A stretch of 26,985 nt of DNA from a virus. Positions 16,601 through 22,499 of the stretch are shown here, piece by piece. The notes under the pieces are model-generated. The model saw only the letters and a program-made list of their open reading frames with translations, did no database searches and was not told the DNA's origin. The number at the start of each line of letters is the position of its first letter. Positions within the stretch are counted from its first letter, which is position 1. Position numbers and translations under genes: made by a program. The stretch is taken from IMG/VR virus record IMGVR_UViG_3300013125_000879, positions 1-26,985 of that record. The stretch is one strand, 5' to 3'.

Positions 16601-17378
16601 TAGAAATACAAAGATTTCTCAAAAAGATAATATAAAACTTTCAATTGAAAATTTTGAACTGAAAATAAAAGATTTACAATTAGAGATAGATAAATTTCAA
16701 GAGTATAAATCTAAAATTGAAGAAAATGAAAAAATTCAAATATCTATCAACGATTTAGAACAAAAGATTAATATTATCAAAGATAATATTAAAGAGATTA
16801 ATCAAGAAAATATAGATTATGAGAAAGATATATTATTAAAAAATAGTGAAATAGATACAATATCTATTAACATTAAAAAATATTTGAAACAAAGAAAAAA
16901 AGAAGAACTTCTTAAAGAATATCAAAAATGCATATCAAGAGATGGTATACCTACCTTTTTATTGAAAAAATCTATACATCTAATAAATAAGGAATTGAAT
17001 GATTTATTATCTAATGTTAATTTTACTTTATTTTTTGATGAGAATTTAACTTTAAGAATGAGTGCTAATGATAGATTGGATGTAAGTCAAAACTCTATAG
17101 AAAGTTCAGGAATGGAAAGAACATTCTGCTCACTTGCCTTAAAAATAGCATTAAGAGAAATTAACGTTAAATCTAAACCAACTTTCATTTTTCTTGATGA
17201 AATTATGGGTAAATTAATTGGTGATTCAGTACAACAATTTATAGATTTTTTAGATGTAATTAAAACAAAAGTAAAAAAAGTTGTTATTATAGAGCATGTT
17301 CATCCGATAAACTATCAAGCTCTCATTGAAGTTAAAAAAGATGAAAAATTGATCTCACACCTAGAATTAAAATATTAG
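13650..17378 (+). CDS. Fused SbcD-SbcC (gp47-gp46, Mre11-Rad50) recombination nuclease
   Basis: A 1242-aa single polypeptide joining the two subunits that are separate in T4 (gp47, gp46) and bacteria. Residues 1-230 are a Mre11/SbcD metallophosphoesterase: D8 and H10 (LGDIH), D44 (VGDLFE), N79/H80 (CGNHD), H150 (GLFHD) and H187 (ADIHKRQ). Residues about 370-1242 are a Rad50/SbcC SMC-like ATPase: Walker A IIGLNQEGKTT (403-413), long coiled coils, a zinc hook with C811-P-T-C814, signature SSGMERT (1152-1158), and Walker B FIFLDE (D1183, E1184). The complex resects DNA ends for recombination-dependent replication and repair. All catalytic motifs are present. Preceded by a coupled RHH gene. Sure of function, less sure how unusual the fusion is. 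Confidence 0.93.
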   Translation: MIIAHLGDIHILNENRHDEYQKVFNRLYKKLQELKPDRIVIVGDLFESKLTLSNEAKLLAGNFLNNLSKISKIIITCGNHDLNYKSLNRIDSIETIVKLINNTNITYYNKSGIYKDDQISWVVYHHPEKNIDPWIGQIKDKNQIYVGLFHDPIQNSSTDIGKVFTDKSLKDISYFNHNDYMMLADIHKRQYFRKNKSAAYCGSLIQKDYGESIDKHGFLLWNLISATEFEITEYDIENDHRFLNLYIDEETDYENLKIKVENLTEDTEIKVHWKDLSSNINTINEKQIRDYIKENLNTTKVKFEKIFVYNDVIDSEMLSESLDLSDTDIQNSIFKEYLENQKYKKEDIDEILKIDQIINNRLNLKNTKANIQWSVDKFWFSNFKSYGDDNKIDWNDIDGMIQIIGLNQEGKTTILDALTYILFGKTTVTLSPEKFGDSRYINNKRDLDYCLGGAIIDVDGEKFIIQRKTERIWNKNKTIISSCPTTLDFYKNEVSEKNKLTDEVRVKTQEKLELIISDIASFIRLSYTNADNLNSILSETRSVFMDNIIRDAGYDVFEIKLEEFKEYKKELSEEKIILDIQESEARIDELSTNIENKKIEIDTNKTLIENFDNELSNLNNKRDDFNKKLNNIDSSMINFDENINLNSIENYDKKIEELKIQNVILEREIKELPLNFDTKKLNDLKIKLKETNDKISERKDEISNLKNLITESDNKKDKVLSKIKELKESEIKKLQFKINNNELKIEMIKNQIDKIINEEIRNIDSQIQNIILQRNEINNKIKLLQKDGINAKNANDKLDKEIDELKNSTSCPTCGREYDSNDPKYSEHLNHLQENIKELGEEKKENTDKIQKYLSEYKKLKNTLPSLDDKEKVLEESKKTINNSIYSEKVKEKIVEAGDVNILKQDNLTTKSIIEQIKNDNYDNAPSLKENVLRGEIILKKIEISRNENLKVIKNLEIELKNFNIESIENDIEIEEKLKEKFELRNTKISQKDNIKLSIENFELKIKDLQLEIDKFQEYKSKIEENEKIQISINDLEQKINIIKDNIKEINQENIDYEKDILLKNSEIDTISINIKKYLKQRKKEELLKEYQKCISRDGIPTFLLKKSIHLINKELNDLLSNVNFTLFFDENLTLRMSANDRLDVSQNSIESSGMERTFCSLALKIALREINVKSKPTFIFLDEIMGKLIGDSVQQFIDFLDVIKTKVKKVVIIEHVHPINYQALIEVKKDEKLISHLELKY

Positions 17379-17433
17379 TACATAAGAGATCCGGGGAGAT
17401 TAAAAATAATATATAAGTAAACACATATATAAA

Positions 17434-17637
17434 ATGGGAATAGTAAGAACATTAAAAGGAGAAGATGGTAGACCCTACGTATCATTAGAAGATCTAATCA
17501 GGGAAGTTGAAGATGCTAAAACTCAAAAAGAATTTGAAGATTTAGATGAGAGACCTAACTTTATAGATATCGTTCTTAAAACACTCAGAAATATGGAAAC
17601 AGAATATTATGACAAGTACTTATTTAAAAAAAAATAA
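17434..17637 (+). CDS. Hypothetical small acidic protein, 67 aa
   Basis: Follows the SbcD-SbcC gene by 55 nt; an A/T-rich TATATAAA stretch precedes the ATG. The product has an acidic helical core (SLEDLIREVEDAKTQKEFEDL) and ends with Lys-rich residues. It has no known domain. The next gene starts 4 nt after its stop, suggesting an operon. Confidence 0.5.
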   Translation: MGIVRTLKGEDGRPYVSLEDLIREVEDAKTQKEFEDLDERPNFIDIVLKTLRNMETEYYDKYLFKKK

Positions 17638-17641
17638 AAAA

Positions 17642-17953
17642 ATGTCAACATTACAACAAACCCAAGCAGATAATATATTCAGTGTCACTGATAAGAATTC
17701 TCAAGAATTATTAAGAATTTATAATAATGGCGATATATATTATAGAAAAGATAATCAAATGGTAAAAGTAAATATACCAGAGGAAATTTCAGAAGCATTT
17801 TTAATGACAATATTAGGATATACTGGTAATAATCCTGAAGAAATAATAGTTGAAAAAATTTCTCAGCACAAATGTTCAGATGAATATTTTAACAAAATGG
17901 AGAAAGCATTCAGAAAGTATAAACTTCAAAAACTTCAAAAACTTAATAAATAA
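17642..17953 (+). CDS. Hypothetical protein, 103 aa
   Basis: The ATG at 17642 (MSTLQQTQADNIFSV...) is preferred over an in-frame ATG at 17609, because that one would overlap the upstream gene and add a low-complexity Lys stretch. The region LLRIYNNGDIYYRKDNQMVKV suggests a small beta-structured domain seen in several phage hypotheticals ('NGDI' motif), followed by helices. The C-terminus repeats KLQKLQKLNK, coded by a tandem 9-nt repeat (17921-17945). Function unknown. Confidence 0.5.
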   Translation: MSTLQQTQADNIFSVTDKNSQELLRIYNNGDIYYRKDNQMVKVNIPEEISEAFLMTILGYTGNNPEEIIVEKISQHKCSDEYFNKMEKAFRKYKLQKLQKLNK

Positions 17954-17987
17954 TTTTTCATTATTTTTTATTTTAATTTTAATTCCT

Positions 17988-17995
17988 TATCTTTG
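17988..17995 (+). promoter_or_regulatory. Possible Bacteroidetes-type -7 element upstream of pncA
   Basis: TATCTTTG matches the Bacteroidetes -7 consensus TAnnTTTG and lies 23 nt before the pncA ATG. No clear TTTG -33 element is seen at the right spacing, so the promoter call is weak. TATAAATA at 18009-18016 abuts the start codon and is more likely chance. Confidence 0.4.
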
Positions 17996-18018
17996 TTACA
18001 ACAAATAATATAAATATT

Positions 18019-18702
18019 ATGAATATTGAATTAGACGAAACTCAAAAAATTTCAGTGGTTTTTGATAAAACCGCTAGCCACAATGTTGATCCTCAGAAAG
18101 GATTTACTCCGCTTTGTCCTGACGAATTGCCAGTAAATGAAGGTGATAAAATTGTAGACGAATTGAATGGTCAAAACAATTTGGTTAAGTATAAAACTGT
18201 TTCTAAAGATGTTCATCCTGCTAATGCAATTTGGTTGGCAAATTCGAAAAAGCCTCAATTTACACCAGTTAAAGGTGAAAATGTTGATATTGCTTGGAAT
18301 GCACATTGTATGTCCGGTACTTACGGTATGGAACTTATTGATGGTCTTCCTGAAATGAAAGAGTATGATTTCTTTCTTGCAAAAGGCTTTGAACCTGACC
18401 TTCATCCATATTCAAGCTGTTATCATGATCTTAACAAAAAAATTTCTACCGGACTTATTGAATGGTACGAATCAAAAAATATTACTACTGTGATTGTTGC
18501 TGGATTAGCCACAAATTTCTGCGTATCAGAGACATGTAAGGATTTATCTGAAGCAGGATTTCAGGTTATTCTTAATCTTGGTGGATGCAGAGGCATCGGA
18601 ACTGAAGAAGAAATTAATAAAATCGTTAATGAATTAGTTGATACATTTAATGTAATTATCGTAAATTCTTATAACGAAATTGAAGTTACTCTCCAACCTT
18701 GA
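18019..18702 (+). CDS. pncA: Nicotinamidase (PncA)
   Basis: A 227-aa isochorismatase-fold amidohydrolase that deamidates nicotinamide to nicotinate. The catalytic triad is visible: D24 (VDPQKGFTP), K122 (LAKGFEPD) and C168 (LATNFCVSE). The metal site fits D64 and H66 (KDVHPA) with H96 (WNAHCMSGTYG). Length and order suit the PncA family, and the HCM-GT and GLAT-CV blocks support nicotinamidase. Its product is the substrate of PncB, whose gene lies 2.1 kb downstream on the same strand. Codons include more G/C (CCG, GCC, GGC) than in neighbours, perhaps recent acquisition. Its 3' end overlaps the convergent GIY-YIG gene by 34 nt. Confidence 0.9.
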   Translation: MNIELDETQKISVVFDKTASHNVDPQKGFTPLCPDELPVNEGDKIVDELNGQNNLVKYKTVSKDVHPANAIWLANSKKPQFTPVKGENVDIAWNAHCMSGTYGMELIDGLPEMKEYDFFLAKGFEPDLHPYSSCYHDLNKKISTGLIEWYESKNITTVIVAGLATNFCVSETCKDLSEAGFQVILNLGGCRGIGTEEEINKIVNELVDTFNVIIVNSYNEIEVTLQP

Positions 18703-19403
18703 TACCTTTTGTTTAATCTCTTCGAATGATATAATACCCATTTTTTAGAATTATATTCAGGATGCTTCTCTAAAAAATCTGGTATTCCAGAAGCAGTAAT
18801 GTATTTTTTATCATCAGGTGTTAAAATTTCAAATACTCCAACATTTGGATTTTTAGCACCTTTTTTTGTTTCACTATACAACTTTTTTGTTTTTTTACTT
18901 CTTTTTAATCCGAAAGATGGTGACAACTCACCTTTTTTACCATAATTCCAATTACCTTCACCACTATGTCTCTCACTTGCAATTTTCTTTTGTTTTTCTG
19001 ATGCCTGATAGATACCAGTTTTACCTTTATTCCAAGGTGTTTTTCCTTCTCTTGATTTTCTAATTTTTTCTTTTGTTTCATCTGAATGTTTTTTACCATA
19101 AAAACCATTATTTTTACCATATAAAACAGGATAATCACCTCCACCTTTACAAATATTATATCCTTCCTCTATTGTATTATAATATTTAATCCAATATTTT
19201 TCTCTTTCGTTCAATTCTTCTTTATCTTCACAATATTCTATAATACCTCTTACAAAATTATCTAATCCATATTTTTTTATATCTTCTAATAGTTTAGGAC
19301 CACTACCACGATAATTATCATATTCTATGTCAGTTGAATGTTGTCCTATATATGCTTTACCATTAGTAAGATTTACAGTTTTATAAATATATTTATATTT
19401 CAT
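18669..19403 (-). CDS. GIY-YIG homing endonuclease with NUMOD3 motifs
   Basis: A 244-aa protein. Residues 1-85 form a GIY-YIG nuclease variant: YIYKT (5-9) with AYIGQHS (17-23), RGSG (32-35) and the helix LNEREKYWIKYY with a candidate catalytic Glu near 68. NUMOD3-type DNA-binding repeats follow (FYGKKHSDETKEKIRKSREGK at 101-121, then TPWNKGKTG), with repeated K/G-rich modules to about residue 200. The C-terminus (KSKKWVLYHSKRL-like, ending QGWRVTSISL) resembles the DNA-binding tails of T4 Seg/I-TevI-like enzymes. The ATG overlaps the TGA of the RHH gene upstream (ATGA). It is antisense to pncA and overlaps its end, so pncA or its flank may be the homing target. No sign of decay. Confidence 0.88.
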   Translation of the reverse strand: MKYKYIYKTVNLTNGKAYIGQHSTDIEYDNYRGSGPKLLEDIKKYGLDNFVRGIIEYCEDKEELNEREKYWIKYYNTIEEGYNICKGGGDYPVLYGKNNGFYGKKHSDETKEKIRKSREGKTPWNKGKTGIYQASEKQKKIASERHSGEGNWNYGKKGELSPSFGLKRSKKTKKLYSETKKGAKNPNVGVFEILTPDDKKYITASGIPDFLEKHPEYNSKKWVLYHSKRLNKRYQGWRVTSISL

Positions 19404-19558
19404 AGTATTATATCTTTTTTCAGGACATTATTATCTTTCAAGTCTTTATATATTAAATATTCAATATACTTAGATTTATTTTCAAATTTTTCTAAAAAAG
19501 TATATACATTACTATTTAATGATATTGATACTTTTCTTTTTGTTTTTGGTTTTTTCAT
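19400..19558 (-). CDS. Ribbon-helix-helix DNA-binding protein, 52 aa
   Basis: The product has a basic N-terminus (MKKPKTKRK), a strand VSISLN, helix A (NVYTFLEKFEN), then K-S-K and helix B (YIEYLIYKDLK): an RHH repressor pattern. Its stop overlaps the ATG of the GIY-YIG gene (ATGA), so they are coupled and it may regulate that gene. It is divergent to the RHH gene at 19697 and carries the same upstream element as the gene at 13211. Confidence 0.72.
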   Translation of the reverse strand: MKKPKTKRKVSISLNSNVYTFLEKFENKSKYIEYLIYKDLKDNNVLKKDIIL

Positions 19559-19573
19559 ATTTATTTAGTATTT

Positions 19574-19616
19574 TTATAGTATATATAAATAAAAAAATGT
19601 CATATTTTTCCATTTT
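19574..19616. promoter_or_regulatory. Shared 18-bp block with degenerate inverted repeat (copy B)
   Basis: TTATAGTATATATAAATA (19574-19591) is identical to copy A at 13381-13398. It is followed by AAAATG (19594-19599) and CATTTT (19611-19616), the same arms as in copy A with a weaker centre. It lies between the divergent RHH genes at 19558 and 19697, consistent with a shared operator or promoter. Confidence 0.5.
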
Positions 19617-19696
19617 GATTTGGCAGTTAGAAAATTTGGTCTTTTTTATCTTTTTTATTTTAAACCATTTTCAATTTTTTATCTATAAAAAAATAA

Positions 19697-19864
19697 ATGG
19701 CAAGACCAAAAACAACTGATAAGAAGAAAACTTTATCAGTTTCAATTAATATTGAATTAGATGAAATCTTGGATAAGATTTGTGAGGAAAAGAATATTAA
19801 CAAATCTAAATACATAGAACATCTTATTAAGAAAGCAATGGAGAAAGAAAAAAGCAGAGATTGA
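19697..19864 (+). CDS. Ribbon-helix-helix DNA-binding protein, 55 aa
   Basis: MARPKTTDKKK leads into strand TLSVSIN, helix A (ELDEILDKICEEKN), turn INKS and helix B (KYIEHLIKKAMEKE). It is the paralogue of the protein at 13495 (shared KKK-x-[IL]S[IV]SI and INKSK[FY]IE). It ends inside a terminator hairpin. Likely a dimeric repressor acting at the shared element between it and the divergent RHH gene. Confidence 0.75.
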   Translation: MARPKTTDKKKTLSVSINIELDEILDKICEEKNINKSKYIEHLIKKAMEKEKSRD

Positions 19865-19874
19865 CACAATCTCT
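19856..19874 (+). terminator. Intrinsic terminator overlapping an RHH stop codon
   Basis: AGAGATTG and CAATCTCT form an 8-bp stem with an ACA loop, followed by ATTTTTATTTT. The stop codon of the RHH gene (19862-19864) lies within the hairpin. It separates the RHH gene from the lipoprotein promoter. Confidence 0.75.
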
Positions 19875-19893
19875 ATTTTTATTTTAAATAACA

Positions 19894-19925
19894 TTTGTTT
19901 ATTTGAAAAAGCATGATTATATTTG
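19894..19925 (+). promoter_or_regulatory. Bacteroidetes-type promoter for the lipoprotein genes
   Basis: TTTG (19894-19897), 20-nt spacer and TATATTTG (19918-19925) match the Bacteroidetes housekeeping sigma consensus (TTTG / TAnnTTTG). The sequence TATATTTGTATTCTAAT recurs exactly at the pncB promoter. It lies 46 nt before the first lipoprotein start. Confidence 0.75.
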
Positions 19926-19971
19926 TATTCTAATAATAATTCAATAAAAAATAAATTAACATAAAAACAAG

Positions 19972-20436
19972 ATGAAAAATTTTATTACATTTTTAAGTAT
20001 TAGTATTTTAATGACGATGTTGTCGTGCGACAATAAGAGTAACGTCAGAAAAGAATTTGTTACAGATAAATTATCTGTAAATATGTCCGAAGTCGAATTG
20101 AAAGATGTTGAGATAAAAGAATTTACACTCTCAGGAAGAGAAGCGTATGTTGAAATACACGAATATATAAGTGATAGGCAACTATTTATGCTTGATATTG
20201 CCAGATCTTTAAATCAACCTCTAAGTGGTTATTATGATAGCCTTGTTAACAAATCTGATTCAATAGCAAAATTAGCTATTGAACCAAATGTTAAAAACTT
20301 AACCTTTTACAAATTAACAGCAATTAAACTTGATAGTTCTGGTGACACAACACTATTAAATCATTATTATTTTGATAATAATAGTAATTTTGTTGATATT
20401 GGAATGAATATTTATAAAAAATCTAATAAAAAATAA
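19972..20436 (+). CDS. Putative lipoprotein, 154 aa
   Basis: A signal peptide with a lipobox (MTMLSC, lipidated Cys at residue 19) is followed by a soluble domain of about 135 aa with helices and strands (SGREAYVEIHEYISDRQLFMLDIARSL). No known family recognised. The gene is driven by a strong-looking bacterial promoter and is followed 3 nt later by a second lipoprotein, so both probably reach the host envelope together. Roles such as superinfection exclusion or lysis are speculative. Confidence 0.7.
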   Translation: MKNFITFLSISILMTMLSCDNKSNVRKEFVTDKLSVNMSEVELKDVEIKEFTLSGREAYVEIHEYISDRQLFMLDIARSLNQPLSGYYDSLVNKSDSIAKLAIEPNVKNLTFYKLTAIKLDSSGDTTLLNHYYFDNNSNFVDIGMNIYKKSNKK

Positions 20437-20439
20437 AAA

Positions 20440-20763
20440 ATGAAAAAAAATTATGTATTCCTATTCATTGTGGTTGCAATGATGGTCTCGTCTTGTGCAA
20501 ATTCTAAACATATCAGAATGCCAATTGAAAAACAAATTGATGGTAAAACTTACGTAATTGACACCACAGTAAATGTAAAACCTTATGGTCTTTTTAATCA
20601 AGAAAAGAAGAAAATTGAAGGTGTAGAATATAAATTAGTTGTTGGTAATGTAATCTGGAGCGTTATTCTGATAGAAACAATTGGTGTACCAATTTATTTT
20701 ATTGGATGGCGATTATTTGAACCTGTTGGATTAGAATCAGATAAAATTAAAATTGCAAAATAA
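20440..20763 (+). CDS. Putative lipoprotein of a conserved phage family, 107 aa
   Basis: Signal peptide with lipobox (VSSC, Cys at residue 19), then a domain containing YGLFNQEKK and the block GNVIWSVILIETIGVPIYFIGW-type hydrophobic stretch ending FEPVG. I recall this YG-x-x-N ... GNV-W-x-x-x-L-x-ET-I-x-x-P-x-Y pattern from small proteins of Bacteroidetes phages; that is recollection, not a search. The hydrophobic block may be a membrane segment. Second gene of a two-gene unit, with a strong terminator directly after it. Confidence 0.65.
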   Translation: MKKNYVFLFIVVAMMVSSCANSKHIRMPIEKQIDGKTYVIDTTVNVKPYGLFNQEKKKIEGVEYKLVVGNVIWSVILIETIGVPIYFIGWRLFEPVGLESDKIKIAK

Positions 20764-20765
20764 GT

Positions 20766-20797
20766 CAAAAAGTCCAGAAAAAATTCTGGACTTTTTG
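20766..20797 (+). terminator. Strong intrinsic terminator
   Basis: A perfect 14-bp inverted repeat (CAAAAAGTCCAGAA / TTCTGGACTTTTTG) with an AAAA loop, a few nucleotides after the second lipoprotein's stop codon. Its 3' arm overlaps the -33 TTTG of the pncB promoter. Confidence 0.9.
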
Positions 20798-20824
20798 ATT
20801 TTAAAAAAAATATATGTATATTTG
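20794..20824 (+). promoter_or_regulatory. Bacteroidetes-type promoter for the pncB-clpS-clpC operon
   Basis: TTTG (20794-20797), a 19-nt spacer and TATATTTG (20817-20824) match the host consensus and the promoter at 19894. It lies 23 nt upstream of the pncB ATG. No other strong promoter was seen before the genes up to 26288. Confidence 0.75.
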
Positions 20825-20847
20825 TATTCTAATTAATATAAAAATTT

Positions 20848-22188
20848 ATGAAACCAATAATTAGAAGTATTCTAGATAATGATCTTTATAAGCTAAGTAT
20901 GCAATTTTTTGTTCTGGATCATTATAATGATGTAGATGTAATTTATGCGTTTAGTAATCGTGATAAATCAATGAAATTTACTGCTGAAGCAGTAAAGGAA
21001 ATCAAACATCAAGTTAAATTGATGTCAAAATTAAAACTTACTGATGAAGAATATGATTGGATGAAAGAAAATCTTTATTTTCTTCCTGTAGCATATCGTC
21101 AATATTTAGCAGCTTATAGGTTCAATTCTAAACAAGTGAAAATTGTTCTCAACTCTGAAAATGAGTTACAAATTTCAATCGAAGGTAAATGGAGAGAAAC
21201 TATACTTTGGGAGGTACCACTAATGGCTATCATTTCAGAAGTTTATTTTAGAATGATTGATACTGATTGGAGTATGAAAGGTCAGGAAATTCTTGCAAAT
21301 TCAAAAGCAAAAACTTTAAGTGAAGCTGAATGTATTTTTACAGATTTTGGTACTCGTCGTAGACGCAATTTTGAAACCCAGGAAATTGTAGTTTCAGAAA
21401 TGAAAAAATACAACGGATTTGCTGGTACTAGCAATTGCTATTTAGCTATGAAATATGATGTTAAAGCGCTCGGAACTTGCGCACACGAAGCAATTGGTGC
21501 GGTTGCTGCTCTAGAAAGTCTGAATCATCCAAATAAGATATTTATGGAAAGGTGGACTAAAACCTATAAAGGCACATTAGGAACTATGCTTCCTGATACT
21601 TTTGGTATTGATACATTCCTTCGAGATTTTTCTTTAGAAAAAGCCAAATTATGGGATGGTGTAAGGCATGATTCAGGTGATCCATATGTGTTTACTGATA
21701 AGATCGTTGATCATTATAAAAAGATGAAAATTGATCCTATGAGTAAACTTATTGTATTTAGCAATGCACTAGATATAGAAACTACAATTAAATTGAAAGA
21801 ATATTGTAAAGATAAAATTCGTTGTTCTTTTGGTATTGGTACTAATTTCACTTCTGATTTTATGAAAAAGACTAATCCCAATGCAAAAAGTAATCCGATG
21901 AATATGGTCATTAAAATGACAATGGCTGATGGTATTCCAGTTGTCAAATTGTCAGATACTCCAAGTAAGGCAATTGGTGATCCAAAAATGGTCGAAATTA
22001 TGAAATATATTCATTTCTTCAATTATCTAAACGATACTATTTCTATTTTTGAAAAATCATTAGAAAAATATAAAGTGGAACTAAGTAAAAGACCTGATAG
22101 TCTATTTTATTCTGGTTTAGTTAAAGAAACAGAAGAATATATTAAAGAGTTGGAACACGAAGAAAAGAAAAATAAACTTTATAAATAG
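20848..22188 (+). CDS. pncB: Nicotinate phosphoribosyltransferase (PncB)
   Basis: A 446-aa protein aligning by eye over its full length with bacterial PncB: LDNDLYKLSMQFFVLDHY (9-26), WRETILWEVPLMAIISEVY (115-133), DFGTRRRRNFETQE (167-179), the phosphorylatable histidine in GTCAHEAIGA (H213), LRDF (258-261), GVRHDSGDP (271-279) and SFGIGTN (327-333). It converts nicotinate and PRPP to nicotinate mononucleotide, the committed Preiss-Handler step, with ATP hydrolysis through the His. It is not the nicotinamide-specific NadV/NAMPT seen in other phages. The C-terminus (about 400-446) is charged. It heads the operon pncB-clpS-TM gene-clpC, with clpS 16 nt downstream. Confidence 0.92.
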   Translation: MKPIIRSILDNDLYKLSMQFFVLDHYNDVDVIYAFSNRDKSMKFTAEAVKEIKHQVKLMSKLKLTDEEYDWMKENLYFLPVAYRQYLAAYRFNSKQVKIVLNSENELQISIEGKWRETILWEVPLMAIISEVYFRMIDTDWSMKGQEILANSKAKTLSEAECIFTDFGTRRRRNFETQEIVVSEMKKYNGFAGTSNCYLAMKYDVKALGTCAHEAIGAVAALESLNHPNKIFMERWTKTYKGTLGTMLPDTFGIDTFLRDFSLEKAKLWDGVRHDSGDPYVFTDKIVDHYKKMKIDPMSKLIVFSNALDIETTIKLKEYCKDKIRCSFGIGTNFTSDFMKKTNPNAKSNPMNMVIKMTMADGIPVVKLSDTPSKAIGDPKMVEIMKYIHFFNYLNDTISIFEKSLEKYKVELSKRPDSLFYSGLVKETEEYIKELEHEEKKNKLYK

Positions 22189-22204
22189 TTATAATATAAT
22201 AGGT

Positions 22205-22498
22205 ATGAGTGACACAAAAATTGAAACGAAAACTCTAGATGAAATTTTAGCAGAATCTGGAATCTCTTCTAGTTCTGAATCTAAATTAATCTTATGGAAT
22301 GATGATCACAATTCATTTGAATGGGTAATTATATGTCTAATCACATATTTAAAATTTTCATTTGAAAGAGCTGAAAGTACAGCTTGGACTGTTCATCTTC
22401 AAGGTAAAGATATCATCAAAACTGGCTCAAAAGAATCTTTGATGCCAATTAAAAAAATATTAGAAGAAAGAGGATTGACATTATCAATCGAGGAATAA
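22205..22498 (+). CDS. clpS: ClpS-like N-degron adaptor
   Basis: A 97-aa protein with a flexible 25-residue N-terminus and a ClpS core: LILWNDDHNSFEWVI (28-42), with N32-D33-D34 that bind the alpha-amino group of an N-degron, and the TVHLQGK strand (H64). The Met40 gatekeeper of E. coli ClpS is replaced by F38, as in the 'NTFD' type that I recall from Bacteroidetes, suggesting host origin. In the family, ClpS delivers proteins with bulky N-terminal residues to ClpA-type unfoldases. It lies in one operon with an unfoldase (22743), fitting that partnership. Which host or phage proteins it selects is unknown. Confidence 0.88.
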   Translation: MSDTKIETKTLDEILAESGISSSSESKLILWNDDHNSFEWVIICLITYLKFSFERAESTAWTVHLQGKDIIKTGSKESLMPIKKILEERGLTLSIEE

Positions 22499-22499
22499 A

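Noticed and set aside
17921-17945. Tandem 9-nt repeat as a possible regulatory or CRISPR-like repeat
   Set aside because: It is in-frame and encodes KLQKLQKLNK at the end of a coding sequence, so it is a short coding repeat; there are no spacers.
18167-18405. Other-frame ORFs inside pncA (63 aa plus, 117 aa minus)
   Set aside because: Out of frame with a gene whose active-site residues are all identified; such frames are expected by chance in a less AT-rich gene.
19338-19869. Plus and minus frames of 66-76 aa across the RHH cassette
   Set aside because: They are reverse-strand shadows of the two RHH genes and the GIY-YIG start; the hydrophobic plus-strand composition (Phe/Leu/Ile-rich) reflects antisense Lys codons.
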